A DNA stretch of 15,122 nucleotides from an uncultured Christensenellaceae bacterium (GTDB lineage Bacteria; Bacillota_A; Clostridia; Christensenellales; UBA3700): assembly GCA_944381335.1 (NCBI GenBank), contig CALWKT010000080.1, forward strand, positions 1 to 15,122, written 5' to 3'. The notes below the pieces were generated by a model. The model searched no databases. It saw only the letters and a program-made list of their open reading frames with translations, and was not told where the DNA came from. The translations under genes were made by a program, and so were the position numbers. Below, piece by piece: positions 1-7,369 of this stretch. Numbering within the stretch: the first letter of the stretch is position 1; each line of letters opens with the position of its first letter.

Positions 1-1205
1 ATGAACTCCATGCTCATAGAGTGGCACTCCGCGGTCTCACAGCCGCCTATGCCCAGCTCGTCGCCGTTCTTCTGCATCGCGTAATTCATCGCTATAGCGT
101 GACCGAACTCGTGCGTGATAACGTCGATATCGCCGCTCGATCCGTTGAAGTTGGCGAGTATGAATATTTTGCCGAAGTCGTCGAAAGTGGTGCAATAGCC
201 GCCACCCGTCTTGCCGTCTCTCGGGATAACGTCAAAGGCTTCTTCCGCGACCATGCGCGAAAACAGCGCGGAGAGGTCTTTGTCCATATCCGAATACATC
301 TCTCTCGCGCGGTCAAAGAATTCTTCGACGGTGCAGTCGCGCGTGGGCACTTCGTCTTTTGAGTAAACGGCGTCGTCGAAGTATCTGAAATCGTCTATAC
401 CCAGTTTTTCGGCTACCTGTTTTTTCATATCCTGAACGATGGGAGTTATCGCGGCGACGACGTTCTTGCGGAATTTTTCCACCGCTTCGCGATCGTAGTC
501 TATTCTGCCCATACGGTAATAGCCCAGCTCCGTGAAATTCTTATAGCCCATCTTTTTCGCCATCTTGTCTCTCGCTTTGACGAGGCGGTCGAACACGTCG
601 TCGAATTCTTCCGCGTGCGCCTGCATGGCTTTTCCAATACTTTCGGCAGCCGCTTTTCTGACGTTTCTGTCCTTGTCTTCGAGGAAGCCGCGCACGTAAG
701 AAAGCGGTTTTTTCTCGCCCCGGAATTCACACTCGACGGTGGACAGAAGTTTTACGTATTCTGTCGAATAAGAATTTTCCAGCTTGACGTCTTCTTCGAT
801 GATATCGTCGTAAGACGCCTTTTCAAATTCAAACGTGCGGTACAGCACGTCGCCCAGCGCGTTCTGCAACTCTTTGCGGAAAGGCGAGGACAGCATGACG
901 TCGACGTACTTTACGTACAGTCCGCTGAAAGCAGGGGAGGCTTCGTCGTAATAGGCGACTTCGCCGTCGTAGAACTCGTCGCGCGTATTCTGCGTGAAGC
1001 GGGCGTTTGCGAGAGAAGCGGCGGTGCCGAACGCGTTTTTCGCGGCAAGCACGTACTTTTCGCGCGCGGAGAGGATATCGTCCGCGCATTTTGCGTTTTC
1101 GGCAGCGGCGAAGAACTTGTCAAAACTCTCTTTCGCCTGTTCCACCGTATAGCGTTTGTAAGGAAGATCCTTGATCTTTACGTTTTCGTATTTTCTGAAA
1201 TCCAT
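1..1205 (-). CDS. M3 family oligoendopeptidase (PepF-like), C-terminus off window
   Basis: Zinc metallopeptidase predicted to cut short peptides in the cytoplasm; no signal peptide is visible. The minus-strand frame is open from the ATG at 1205 to the window edge, giving 401 codons of a family that usually has about 560-600 residues, so roughly the last third is missing because of the window, not a mutation. The catalytic HEFGH (HExxH) motif lies at residues 365-369 in the context VITHEFGHAIAMNYA. A following GGCETAECHSMSMEF stretch matches the region that supplies the third zinc-ligand Glu in M3 enzymes. The N-terminal half is helical and charged, as in the PepF/M3 lid domain. The start is supported by AAGAGGT about 5 bases upstream and by a promoter at 1235-1263. 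The gene diverges from upp. Substrate preference cannot be read from this fragment. Confidence 0.93.
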   Translation of the reverse strand, partial: MDFRKYENVKIKDLPYKRYTVEQAKESFDKFFAAAENAKCADDILSAREKYVLAAKNAFGTAASLANARFTQNTRDEFYDGEVAYYDEASPAFSGLYVKYVDVMLSSPFRKELQNALGDVLYRTFEFEKASYDDIIEEDVKLENSYSTEYVKLLSTVECEFRGEKKPLSYVRGFLEDKDRNVRKAAAESIGKAMQAHAEEFDDVFDRLVKARDKMAKKMGYKNFTELGYYRMGRIDYDREAVEKFRKNVVAAITPIVQDMKKQVAEKLGIDDFRYFDDAVYSKDEVPTRDCTVEEFFDRAREMYSDMDKDLSALFSRMVAEEAFDVIPRDGKTGGGYCTTFDDFGKIFILANFNGSSGDIDVITHEFGHAIAMNYAMQKNGDELGIGGCETAECHSMSMEF

Positions 1206-1234
1206 AAAATACCTCTTAAAATTTTATCTTTATT

Positions 1235-1263
1235 ATCATACCACCGCGCGGAACAAATATCAA
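1235..1263 (-). promoter_or_regulatory. sigma-A promoter of the M3 peptidase gene
   Basis: Read on the minus strand: -35 TTGATA (1263-1258), a 17-bp spacer, then -10 TATGAT (1240-1235). Each box matches consensus at 5 of 6 positions. It lies about 30 bp upstream of the start codon, leaving a short leader with an AAGAGG ribosome binding site. Confidence 0.75.
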
Positions 1264-1341
1264 CGGACAAGACAAATCGTCGACAAATGCCGCGTATCGC
1301 GAGTCGCTGACGAGGGAAAATCGCCGGCGATCAACGGAAAA

Positions 1342-1363
1342 CGTGCGCGCATATCCGCGCACG
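1342..1363. repeat. perfect 8-bp inverted repeat between divergent promoters
   Basis: CGTGCGCG (1342-1349) and CGCGCACG (1356-1363) are exact reverse complements around a 6-base centre, CATATC. The repeat sits 21 bp upstream of the upp -35 box and about 80 bp upstream of the M3 peptidase promoter. No T-run follows on either strand, so it does not look like a terminator. A perfect 10-bp palindrome, TCGCCGGCGA, lies at 1321-1330. Either could be an operator; no regulator is identified. Confidence 0.5.
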
Positions 1364-1384
1364 GGCGCGTCTTAAAATTAAGTA

Positions 1385-1413
1385 TTGACAATCTGCACAA
1401 AAAATAAGATAAT
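1385..1413 (+). promoter_or_regulatory. sigma-A promoter of upp
   Basis: -35 TTGACA (1385-1390) is a perfect match. A 17-bp spacer is followed by -10 GATAAT (1408-1413), 5 of 6. The leader to the upp ATG is only about 20 bases, with AAAGGAG at 1428-1434, which leaves no room for a PyrR-type attenuator. Confidence 0.85.
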
Positions 1414-1440
1414 AGATTAGGACGGACAAAGGAGAAAAAT

Positions 1441-2079
1441 ATGAAGAATTATCCCAACGTAACAATTTTCGATCATCCGCTGATAAGACACAAGATTGCG
1501 ATTCTCCGCGACAAGAACACCGGCACCAAGGAGTTCAGGGAACTTGTAGAAGAGATCACGATGCTTATGACTTACGAGGCGTTCAAGGACGCTCCCACAA
1601 AAGAAGTCGAAGTGGAGACGCCGCTTGAAAAATGCACTCAGCAGATCGTGCAGGAGAGAAAGATCGCGATTGTGCCGATACTGCGCGCGGGGCTGGGAAT
1701 GGTCAGCGGCGTACAGAAGATCTTCCCGCTTGCCAAAGTGGGGCACATCGGTCTGTACCGCGACGAGGAAACGATGGAGCCGCACGAATATTACTGCAAA
1801 CTGCCTGAGGGGATCGAGGACATGCAGGTAACCCTTCTCGATCCGATGCTGGCGACAGGCGGGTCCGCGAATGCGGCGATAGGGTTTTTGAGAAAGCGCG
1901 GCGTGAAGATAATAAGACTCATGTCCATTATAGCGGCGCCGCAGGGCGTTGAAAAGGTCGCTGAAGCGAACCCGGACGTAAAGGTCTACGTTTCCACTCT
2001 CGACCGCACGCTGAACGAGCATTGCTACATACTGCCCGGGCTCGGAGACGCGGGCGACAGACTGTTCGGCACGAAGTAA
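1441..2079 (+). CDS. upp: uracil phosphoribosyltransferase
   Basis: Converts uracil and PRPP to UMP plus pyrophosphate in the cytoplasm (pyrimidine salvage). The 212-aa length is standard for bacterial UPRTase. The PRPP-binding signature DPMLATGG is at residues 134-141, the family motif PILRAGLGM is in the first half, and the C-terminal uracil-binding [12 protein letters not shown] is present. The ATG is placed by AAAGGAG 6 bases upstream and by the promoter at 1385-1413. The gene ends in a strong terminator at 2103-2130, so it appears monocistronic. Nothing is missing or odd in the protein. Confidence 0.97.
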   Translation: MKNYPNVTIFDHPLIRHKIAILRDKNTGTKEFRELVEEITMLMTYEAFKDAPTKEVEVETPLEKCTQQIVQERKIAIVPILRAGLGMVSGVQKIFPLAKVGHIGLYRDEETMEPHEYYCKLPEGIEDMQVTLLDPMLATGGSANAAIGFLRKRGVKIIRLMSIIAAPQGVEKVAEANPDVKVYVSTLDRTLNEHCYILPGLGDAGDRLFGTK

Positions 2080-2102
2080 ACGGCGCGACAAGCGCAGATT
2101 AC

Positions 2103-2130
2103 GCCGTGCCGCAAAAGGCGCGGCTTTTTA
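2103..2130 (+). terminator. rho-independent terminator of upp
   Basis: An 8-bp stem pairs GCCGTGCC (2103-2110) with GGCGCGGC (2117-2124), including one G-T wobble. The loop is GCAAAA and TTTTTA follows directly. It starts 23 bp after the upp stop codon. Confidence 0.85.
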
Positions 2131-2386
2131 TACGCGTCTTTGAGCCGTATCTTTTGAGCTTTATCGCCCTGCCCGGGATTGGCAGAGAGAGGAATGACGT
2201 ATAAAACTCCGGCGGCGTTGCCGGCAAGAGAAGGGAAACGACGACTCAAGAAAAAACACCCTGTCGGATAAAGACATGTGAAATATGCGATAATCGACAC
2301 GGGCAGAAAAAATATAGTAAAAGACAAAAGCGGAAAGAGGCAACGCCTTATAGCCGCAGAGCAGAAAAGAAGGAGAGGATAAGAAA
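2131..2386. other. intergenic region, nothing definite
   Basis: These 256 bp between the upp terminator and the FAD dehydrogenase contain no convincing gene. They must hold the promoter of the downstream gene, but no pair of boxes with acceptable spacing stands out. A GATAAT at 2288-2293 has no good -35 partner. The last 17 bases carry the purine-rich ribosome binding site AAGGAGAGG. Confidence 0.4.
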
Positions 2387-3790
2387 ATGAAATACGACAC
2401 AGTAATCATAGGCGCGGGTCCCGCGGGCATATTCACCGCGATAGAGATGATCCGCCACAACTATAAAGGTTCGATACTGATCGTGGAAAAGGGCGTGGCG
2501 ATAGAAAACCGCCGTTGCCCCAAGGCAAAGACAAACGTCTGCGTGAACTGCAAGCCGTACTGCCACATCACGACCGGGTTCAGCGGCGCGGGCGCGTTCT
2601 CGGACGGCAAGCTGTCGCTGAGTCACGAGGTGGGTGGTTCGCTTCCCGAACTCATCGGCGAGGACTACGCGCAGAGCATGATAGAATACACGGACAAGAT
2701 ATACCTTGAGTTCGGTGCGGACACCCACGTCGAGGGGATAGGGCAGGACGAGGAGGTCAAGGAGATCAGAAAGCGCGCGATAAAAGCCGGGCTCAAGCTG
2801 GTCGATTGTCCGATACGCCATCTGGGCACTGAAAAGGCTCAGCAGATATATTACGCGATCGAGCAGTACCTGATCAAAAACGGCGTGGAGATAATGTTCG
2901 GCTATCAGTGCGAGAACATAATCCTGGAGGGCGACAAGTGCTGCGGCGTCATCATCGACAACGGCAAGAAGGTGGAGGAGATACGCGCGAAGAACACCGT
3001 CATTGCGACAGGAAGGCGCGGCGCGGACTGGCTTGAGCACCTGTGCGCGGAGCACAACATAATGCACCAGCCCGGCACCGTCGACATCGGCGTCAGGGTC
3101 GAGGTCAGGAACGAGGTCATGGAAAAGGTCAACCGCGTGCTTTACGAGTCCAAGCTCATCGGGTATCCCAAGCCGTTCAAGAACAAGGTGCGCACTTTCT
3201 GCCAGAACCCGGGCGGTTTCGTCAGTCAGGAGAATTACGACAACGATCTCGCGGTCGTCAACGGGCACAGCTACAAGGAGCTGAAGTCGCCCAACACAAA
3301 CCTTGCGATACTCTGTTCGCACAACTTCTCGGAGCCGTTCAATCAGCCGATAGCGTACGCGCAGAAGATCGGCGAACTGACTAATATGCTGGGCGCGGGG
3401 CACATTCTCGTGCAGAGATACGGCGACATCATAGACGGCAAGAGGACGTGGCAGAAGGAGCTCGCGAGGAGCAACGTCCGTCCCACGCTTCCGGACGCGG
3501 TAGCGGGCGACATCACGGCGGCGATGCCTTACCGCGCGATGATAAACATCATCAACTTCATTCAGGCGGTGGACGAGGTCGTTCCCGGCTTCGCGGCGGC
3601 GGAAACGTTGCTTTATTCGCCCGAGCTCAAGTTCTATTCCAACAAGGTCAAGATGGACGAGGACTTCAACACGAGCATAAAGGGGTTGCATTGCCTGGGC
3701 GACAGCAGCGGCTGGACGAGAGGACTTATGATGGCTTCCGTGATGGGCGTCATCATGGGTCAGAAACTTGCCGCAAAAGACAAAGAATAA
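2387..3790 (+). CDS. NAD(P)/FAD-dependent dehydrogenase, COG2509 type
   Basis: Predicted cytoplasmic flavoprotein of 467 aa; physiological substrate unknown. The N-terminal Rossmann FAD-binding motif GAGPAG is at residues 9-14 (VIIGAGPAGIFTAIEM). It is followed by a Cys cluster at C44, C52, C55 and C59, then GFSGAGAFSDGKL, a signature I associate with the uncharacterised COG2509 dehydrogenases. A second nucleotide-binding element, NTVIATGRRGADW, lies mid-protein. The C-terminal GLHCLGDSSGWTRGLMMA is the usual FAD-contacting GD segment. The start is supported by AAGGAGAGG ending 7 bases upstream. It is flanked by terminators, so it is probably transcribed alone. Relatives are often called FAD-dependent oxidoreductase or aminoacetone oxidase-like, but that does not prove a reaction. 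Confidence 0.9.
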   Translation: MKYDTVIIGAGPAGIFTAIEMIRHNYKGSILIVEKGVAIENRRCPKAKTNVCVNCKPYCHITTGFSGAGAFSDGKLSLSHEVGGSLPELIGEDYAQSMIEYTDKIYLEFGADTHVEGIGQDEEVKEIRKRAIKAGLKLVDCPIRHLGTEKAQQIYYAIEQYLIKNGVEIMFGYQCENIILEGDKCCGVIIDNGKKVEEIRAKNTVIATGRRGADWLEHLCAEHNIMHQPGTVDIGVRVEVRNEVMEKVNRVLYESKLIGYPKPFKNKVRTFCQNPGGFVSQENYDNDLAVVNGHSYKELKSPNTNLAILCSHNFSEPFNQPIAYAQKIGELTNMLGAGHILVQRYGDIIDGKRTWQKELARSNVRPTLPDAVAGDITAAMPYRAMINIINFIQAVDEVVPGFAAAETLLYSPELKFYSNKVKMDEDFNTSIKGLHCLGDSSGWTRGLMMASVMGVIMGQKLAAKDKE

Positions 3791-3799
3791 AGAGCGCGC

Positions 3800-3827
3800 C
3801 GCAGAGATTTTCTTTGCTGCGTTTTTT
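3800..3827 (+). terminator. probable terminator after the FAD dehydrogenase
   Basis: A short stem pairs CGCAG (3800-3804) with CTGCG (3817-3821), with a 12-base AT-rich loop and TTTTTT at 3822-3827. The stem is only 5 bp but the T-run and position (10 bp after the stop) fit. A second weak terminator-like hairpin, AACGC/GCGTT followed by TTT, is at 3906-3926. Confidence 0.5.
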
Positions 3828-4052
3828 CCGCGTATTATCCGTTGTTAAAGCGGCAGACGAGAAAATCAGACGAAACGCGTTTGCATAGTAAACTGCGCGC
3901 AGATCAACGCGGAAACAAGCGTTTTTGAGCTAAAAGCCGTCCGGCAGGACGGACGGAAAAGACCGCGCGGCAGCTTATAAAATAACAAAACTCAAAAGTT
4001 GAGGGAAGGGAGTCTTAAAGCCGCGAAAAGCCGGCGAGCATAAGGGGAAAAC
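3828..4052. other. intergenic region with hairpins before the sulfatase gene
   Basis: No gene is supported here. A compact hairpin at 3937-3952 (CCGTCC, loop GGCA, GGACGG) has a short T-run only on the minus strand, where no gene ends nearby, so its role is unclear. TATAAAAT near 3976-3983 could be a -10 element but lacks a recognisable -35. AAGGGG at 4042-4047 is the ribosome binding site of the next gene. Confidence 0.35.
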
Positions 4053-5336
4053 ATGAAAAACAGACCTGACATAATCTTTATTTTCAGCGATCAGCAGAGG
4101 GCGGATACCGTGACTTCAGAAGTCACGCCCAATCTTGTCGCGTTTGCCGAAGAAGGAGACGTTTTTGACAGCGCCTACACCTGCCAGCCTGTCTGCGGAC
4201 CTGCGAGGGCGTGCCTTCAGACGGGGGTATATCCCAACAAAAACGGCTGTATCACCAACGGCGTTCCGATGAGAAAAGAGGACGTGCATCTTGCAGACGT
4301 ATTCAACGAGGGCGGCTACGACACCGCGTATATCGGCAAATGGCATCTGGCTTCAAAGGGTCTCGAATACAGAAAAAAGGGAGTCCCCGAGCAACTCAGG
4401 GGCGGTTACAAATACTGGCTGGCGGCGGATCTTCTTGAGTTTTCTTCGACGGGCAGCGGCGGCGTGCTGTGGGACAACGACTGCAATGAAGTGCGTTTTG
4501 ACGGCGTGAGGGCGGACAGGATGACGGATTACGTCGTGGACTATATCGGCAAGCCGCACGAAAAGCCGTATTTCCTTTTCGTTTCGTACCTTGAGCCTCA
4601 TCATCAGAACACATCCGGGCGTTTCGAATGTCCGCCGGGAAGTGCGGCGAAGTTCAAGGGCATGCCTTATCCCGAGGACATAAAAGGGCTTCCCGGGGAT
4701 CACGTGTTCCATTATCCCTCATACCTTGCATGTTGCGAAGCGCTTGACAAGAACGTCGCGCGCATCGTCGACGAACTGAAAAAGAAGGGAAGATACGAGA
4801 ACACGCTGCTCATCTACACTTCGGATCACGGCTGTCATTTCAGAACGCGCAATTTCGAATACAAGCGCTCCTGCCACAGTGCGTCCACGCACATTCCGCT
4901 GATAATCTTCGGCGGAGCGTATGAAAAAGGAGAACTGGACGCGAAAAAACTCGTGTCTCTGATAGACCTTCCGCCCACGCTTCTGACAGCGGCGGGACTG
5001 GCGGCGCCCGGGCATTTCGACGGCATCCCCCTTCAGTCGGCGGAGAAACGCGACTGCGTATTCGTGCATATAAGCGAGAGCGGCAACGGCAGATGCGTGA
5101 TAACGGAAAGGTACGTATACAGCGTGACGTCCGGCTTTGATTACGACACAAACGTTTATAAGGACGACTATCTGTACGACAAGGAAAAGGACAAGGGCGA
5201 GCGCAGGAACCTGATCAATTCGCGCGAGTACGCCGGGGTAAAAGAAGAGATGAGAAAGCTTCTGACCCGAGAGATGGTGAAAGCCGGAGAAAGCGCGCCC
5301 GTGTTCAGGCGCAGGATATTCAAAAAGAATATTTAA
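4053..5336 (+). CDS. sulfatase (formylglycine-dependent, Cys type)
   Basis: Predicted to hydrolyse a sulfate ester, likely on a sugar or other small host- or diet-derived molecule. The 427-aa protein has the sulfatase signature C-x-P-x-R at C48-P50-R52 (VCGPARACLQTG); C48 would become the catalytic formylglycine. Metal-binding residues are visible at D13 near the N-terminus (FSDQQRAD) and at D258-H259 (TSDHG). The conserved GKWHL segment is also present. A Cys rather than Ser at the active site is compatible with a radical-SAM anaerobic maturase (anSME), but none is encoded in the window. No signal peptide is seen, so the substrate is probably taken up first. The ATG follows AAGGGG by 5 bases. 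It stands alone, without transporter or glycosidase neighbours, so the substrate cannot be named; a phosphonate or other alkaline-phosphatase-fold hydrolase is a less likely alternative. Confidence 0.92.
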   Translation: MKNRPDIIFIFSDQQRADTVTSEVTPNLVAFAEEGDVFDSAYTCQPVCGPARACLQTGVYPNKNGCITNGVPMRKEDVHLADVFNEGGYDTAYIGKWHLASKGLEYRKKGVPEQLRGGYKYWLAADLLEFSSTGSGGVLWDNDCNEVRFDGVRADRMTDYVVDYIGKPHEKPYFLFVSYLEPHHQNTSGRFECPPGSAAKFKGMPYPEDIKGLPGDHVFHYPSYLACCEALDKNVARIVDELKKKGRYENTLLIYTSDHGCHFRTRNFEYKRSCHSASTHIPLIIFGGAYEKGELDAKKLVSLIDLPPTLLTAAGLAAPGHFDGIPLQSAEKRDCVFVHISESGNGRCVITERYVYSVTSGFDYDTNVYKDDYLYDKEKDKGERRNLINSREYAGVKEEMRKLLTREMVKAGESAPVFRRRIFKKNI

Positions 5337-5421
5337 AAGTGAGATCAGGCGGAAACCTCAGGGCAAAAACCGGGAAATACCCGAAAAACCCGAAACTTAT
5401 CGGCAATTTTAAATTATTAAA

Positions 5422-5457
5422 CAAAAAAAATATCCGCGGTTATCCGCGGAATTTTTT
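5422..5457. terminator. bidirectional terminator between convergent genes
   Basis: A perfect 7-bp stem pairs TCCGCGG (5433-5439) with CCGCGGA (5444-5450), loop TTAT. It is flanked by a run of A on the left (5423-5430) and TTTTTT on the right (5452-5457), so it has a T-run on both strands. It lies between the plus-strand sulfatase and the minus-strand membrane protein gene and probably ends both transcripts. Confidence 0.85.
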
Positions 5458-5539
5458 ACGTTTAAAAAAGGTTTACCGATCAATCCGTTTAAAACGATCT
5501 TGTCTGTTTTTGTCGCAAAGGGGCAGTCCCGTCAAGGGA

Positions 5540-5830
5540 TTATTCGCCTTTATGGAAGATCTTGTACCATGCGCCGTAAACGATCGCAAAAGCGACTGTG
5601 GCGATCTTGTCCACGAAGGAAAGCGTATATCTGCCCGTCAGCCTGAAATCGAACGAAAGTCTGATCAGAGCTACAATAAATACAAACGGGGTGGAAAGCG
5701 TTATTGCGACAAGTGCGAAGCAGACGACGATCACGGTGATGACCGCCGCGAAAGGGCTGAGCAGAGCGCCTTTCAGCAGGCTCTTTTCCGGCTCCCGTTC
5801 TTCTTCGTAATATTCTTCTTCGCGTTCCAT
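5540..5830 (-). CDS. small membrane protein of unknown function
   Basis: Function not recognised. With the start at 5830 the protein has 96 residues: a very acidic N-terminus (MEREEEYYEEEREPEKS), then about 40 mostly hydrophobic residues forming one long or two close membrane helices, then a more polar region with a further hydrophobic stretch (VDKIATVAFAIVYGAWY) and a basic tail. The frame stays open upstream to a TTG at 5980, but no ribosome binding site precedes that TTG or the internal ATG, while GAGG lies 6 bases before the ATG at 5830. The upstream extension is basic, lacks membrane segments and lies in repeat-like sequence, so I do not count it as coding. The gene is downstream of serS on the same strand and ends near the two-way terminator. 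Confidence 0.65.
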   Translation of the reverse strand: MEREEEYYEEEREPEKSLLKGALLSPFAAVITVIVVCFALVAITLSTPFVFIVALIRLSFDFRLTGRYTLSFVDKIATVAFAIVYGAWYKIFHKGE

Positions 5831-6046
5831 TTTTTCCTCGCTTTTCCGCGCCGGAGAGCGCGGCAATGGTTTTCTGTTTTCTTTTTGTTTTGCCTGTGCG
5901 GCGAGCCGAAGTTTGAACGATCGTCCCTGCGCTTTCGCGCCGTAGGTCATCAGACGAATCGCGTTGCCGGCGTGAGACAAGCCGCGGTATGACGGGCAGG
6001 GTCTGCCTGCCGCGGCTATGCGGCAATGCCCGGCGGGGCAAACGTA
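5831..6046 (-). repeat. inverted-repeat-rich intergenic segment, possible dispersed repeat
   Basis: The segment separates serS from the small membrane protein gene. It contains nested and competing hairpins: GGCAGG (5995-6000) with CCTGCC (6006-6011); GCCGC (5981-5985) with GCGGC (6012-6016); and GCCGC (6009-6013) with GCGGC (6020-6024). It reads open on the minus strand without a ribosome binding site, giving a basic, low-complexity peptide (RSFKLRLAAQAKQKENRK). That combination is what a dispersed non-coding repeat would give by chance. Copies elsewhere in the genome cannot be seen from one window. Confidence 0.4.
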
Positions 6047-6069
6047 AAGCCGCCGGAAAGCGGCTTTTT
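6047..6069 (-). terminator. hairpin after serS, possible terminator
   Basis: AAAGCCGC and GCGGCTTT pair around a short CGGAAA-type loop just downstream of the serS stop codon. On the minus strand only TTT follows before the run breaks, so termination may be partial. The better T-run is on the plus strand, where nothing is known to be transcribed. Read-through into the small membrane protein gene is possible. Confidence 0.5.
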
Positions 6070-6072
6070 CGT

Positions 6073-7356
6073 TTATTGCTTTCTGATGACCTCTTTGCCG
6101 CCCATATAAGGTCTGAGCGCAACGGGGATACGCACGCTGCCGTCTTCATTGAGGTTGTTTTCAAGGAAAGCTATCAGCATGCGGGGAGGAGCGACGACGG
6201 TGTTGTTGAGCGTATGCGCAAAATAGTTGCCGTCCGCGCCCTTTATGCGGATGCCGAGGCGTCTTGCCTGAGCGTCGCCGCGGTTGGAGCAGCTGCCCAC
6301 CTCGAAGTATTTTTTCTGACGGGGAGACCACGCTTCTACGTCCAGGCTCTTGACCTTGAGGTCTGCGAGGTCGCCCGAGCAGCACTCGAGGGTGCGCACG
6401 GGGATGTCGAGGGTGCGGAAGAAATCCACCGTGTTCGTATAGAGTTTCACAAACCATTCGGGGCTTTCTTCGGGCTTGCAGATGACGATCATCTCCTGTT
6501 TCTCAAACTGGTGTATGCGGTAAACGCCGCGTTCTTCAATGCCGTGCGCGCCGACCTCTTTGCGGAAGCAGGGAGAGTAGCTCGTCAGCGTTTTGGGCAG
6601 GGTATTTTCAGGCAGGGTGGTATTCATGAATCTGCCGATCATAGAGTGTTCGCTGGTGCCGATCAGGTAGAGGTCTTCTCCCTCTATCTTGTACATCATG
6701 TTTTCCATTTCGGCAAAGCTCATGACGCCGGTGACGACTTCGGAGCGGATCATAAACGGCGGTATGCAGTAAGTGAATCCGCGGTCGATCATAAAGTCGC
6801 GCGCATAGGAGAGGATCGCGCTGTGCAGGCGTGCGATGTCGCCGGTCAGGTAATAGAACCCGTTGCCGCTTGTACGGCGCGCGCTGTCCAGGTCGATGCC
6901 GTCGAGGCTTTCCATGATGTCCACGTGGTAGGGGATCTCGAAGGGCGGGACGTACGGGTCGCCGAAGCGTTCCACTTCTACGTTTTCGCTGTCGTCCTTG
7001 CCGATGGGCACGCTGTCGTCAATGATATTGGGGATGACGAGCATGCGTTTTCTGATCTCTTCCTGGAGGACTTCTTCGCGTTTTTCGAGGGCGAGCAGTT
7101 CCGCGGCGATGTCCGAGACCTGTTTTTTCGCTTCTTCGGCAGCGGCTTTGTCGCCTTTAGCCATAAATCCGCCGATCTGTTTGCTGACGGCGTTGCGCTG
7201 ACCGCGCAGGTAATCGCCGCGGGTCTTAGCCTCTCTGAACTCCTTGTCGAGGGCTTCGACTTCGTCGACGAGGACGAGTTTTTCGTCCTGGAACTTTTTC
7301 TTTATGTTATCTTTTACGAGCTGAGGATTTGTTCTGATGAGTTTTATGTCTATCAT
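6073..7356 (-). CDS. serS: seryl-tRNA synthetase, archaeal-like signature
   Basis: Charges tRNA-Ser with serine (class II synthetase, cytoplasm). The 427 aa match the usual length. Residues about 30-105 form the charged N-terminal coiled-coil arm that binds the long variable arm of tRNA-Ser. The serine-binding TxE motif appears as GTSEHSM, motif 2 as SPCFRKEVGAHG with Arg265, and motif 3 as PPRMLIAFLENN with Arg392. Catalytic residues therefore look intact. The wording around them (TSEH, AHG, HQFEKQEM, VGSCSNRGDAQARR, HTLNNT) resembles archaeal/halophile SerRS more than the common bacterial form with NGSGLA in motif 3; this comparison is from memory. The gene starts 10 bp after the leuS stop, and its AAGGAG overlaps that stop codon, so the two are probably co-transcribed and translationally coupled. 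Confidence 0.95.
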   Translation of the reverse strand: MIDIKLIRTNPQLVKDNIKKKFQDEKLVLVDEVEALDKEFREAKTRGDYLRGQRNAVSKQIGGFMAKGDKAAAEEAKKQVSDIAAELLALEKREEVLQEEIRKRMLVIPNIIDDSVPIGKDDSENVEVERFGDPYVPPFEIPYHVDIMESLDGIDLDSARRTSGNGFYYLTGDIARLHSAILSYARDFMIDRGFTYCIPPFMIRSEVVTGVMSFAEMENMMYKIEGEDLYLIGTSEHSMIGRFMNTTLPENTLPKTLTSYSPCFRKEVGAHGIEERGVYRIHQFEKQEMIVICKPEESPEWFVKLYTNTVDFFRTLDIPVRTLECCSGDLADLKVKSLDVEAWSPRQKKYFEVGSCSNRGDAQARRLGIRIKGADGNYFAHTLNNTVVAPPRMLIAFLENNLNEDGSVRIPVALRPYMGGKEVIRKQ

Positions 7357-7360
7357 GGTT

Positions 7361-7369
7361 GACTCCTTA
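7361..7369 (-). promoter_or_regulatory. serS ribosome binding site overlapping leuS stop codon
   Basis: On the minus strand the leuS stop TAA and the serS Shine-Dalgarno share bases in TAAGGAGTC, followed by AACC and the serS ATG. Ribosomes ending on leuS would be next to the serS start, which supports coupled expression of the two synthetases. Confidence 0.75.

Noticed and set aside
1417..2091. 224-codon minus-strand open frame opposite upp
   Set aside because: Antisense shadow of upp.
2348..3691. 447-codon minus-strand open frame opposite the FAD dehydrogenase
   Set aside because: Antisense shadow; the plus-strand protein has clear FAD-binding motifs.
3937..3952. Terminator for a minus-strand transcript
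   Set aside because: The hairpin is sound, but no minus-strand gene ends nearby and the T-run is short.
5989..7362. 457-codon plus-strand open frame opposite serS
   Set aside because: Antisense shadow of a clear SerRS gene; no ribosome binding site or recognisable motif.
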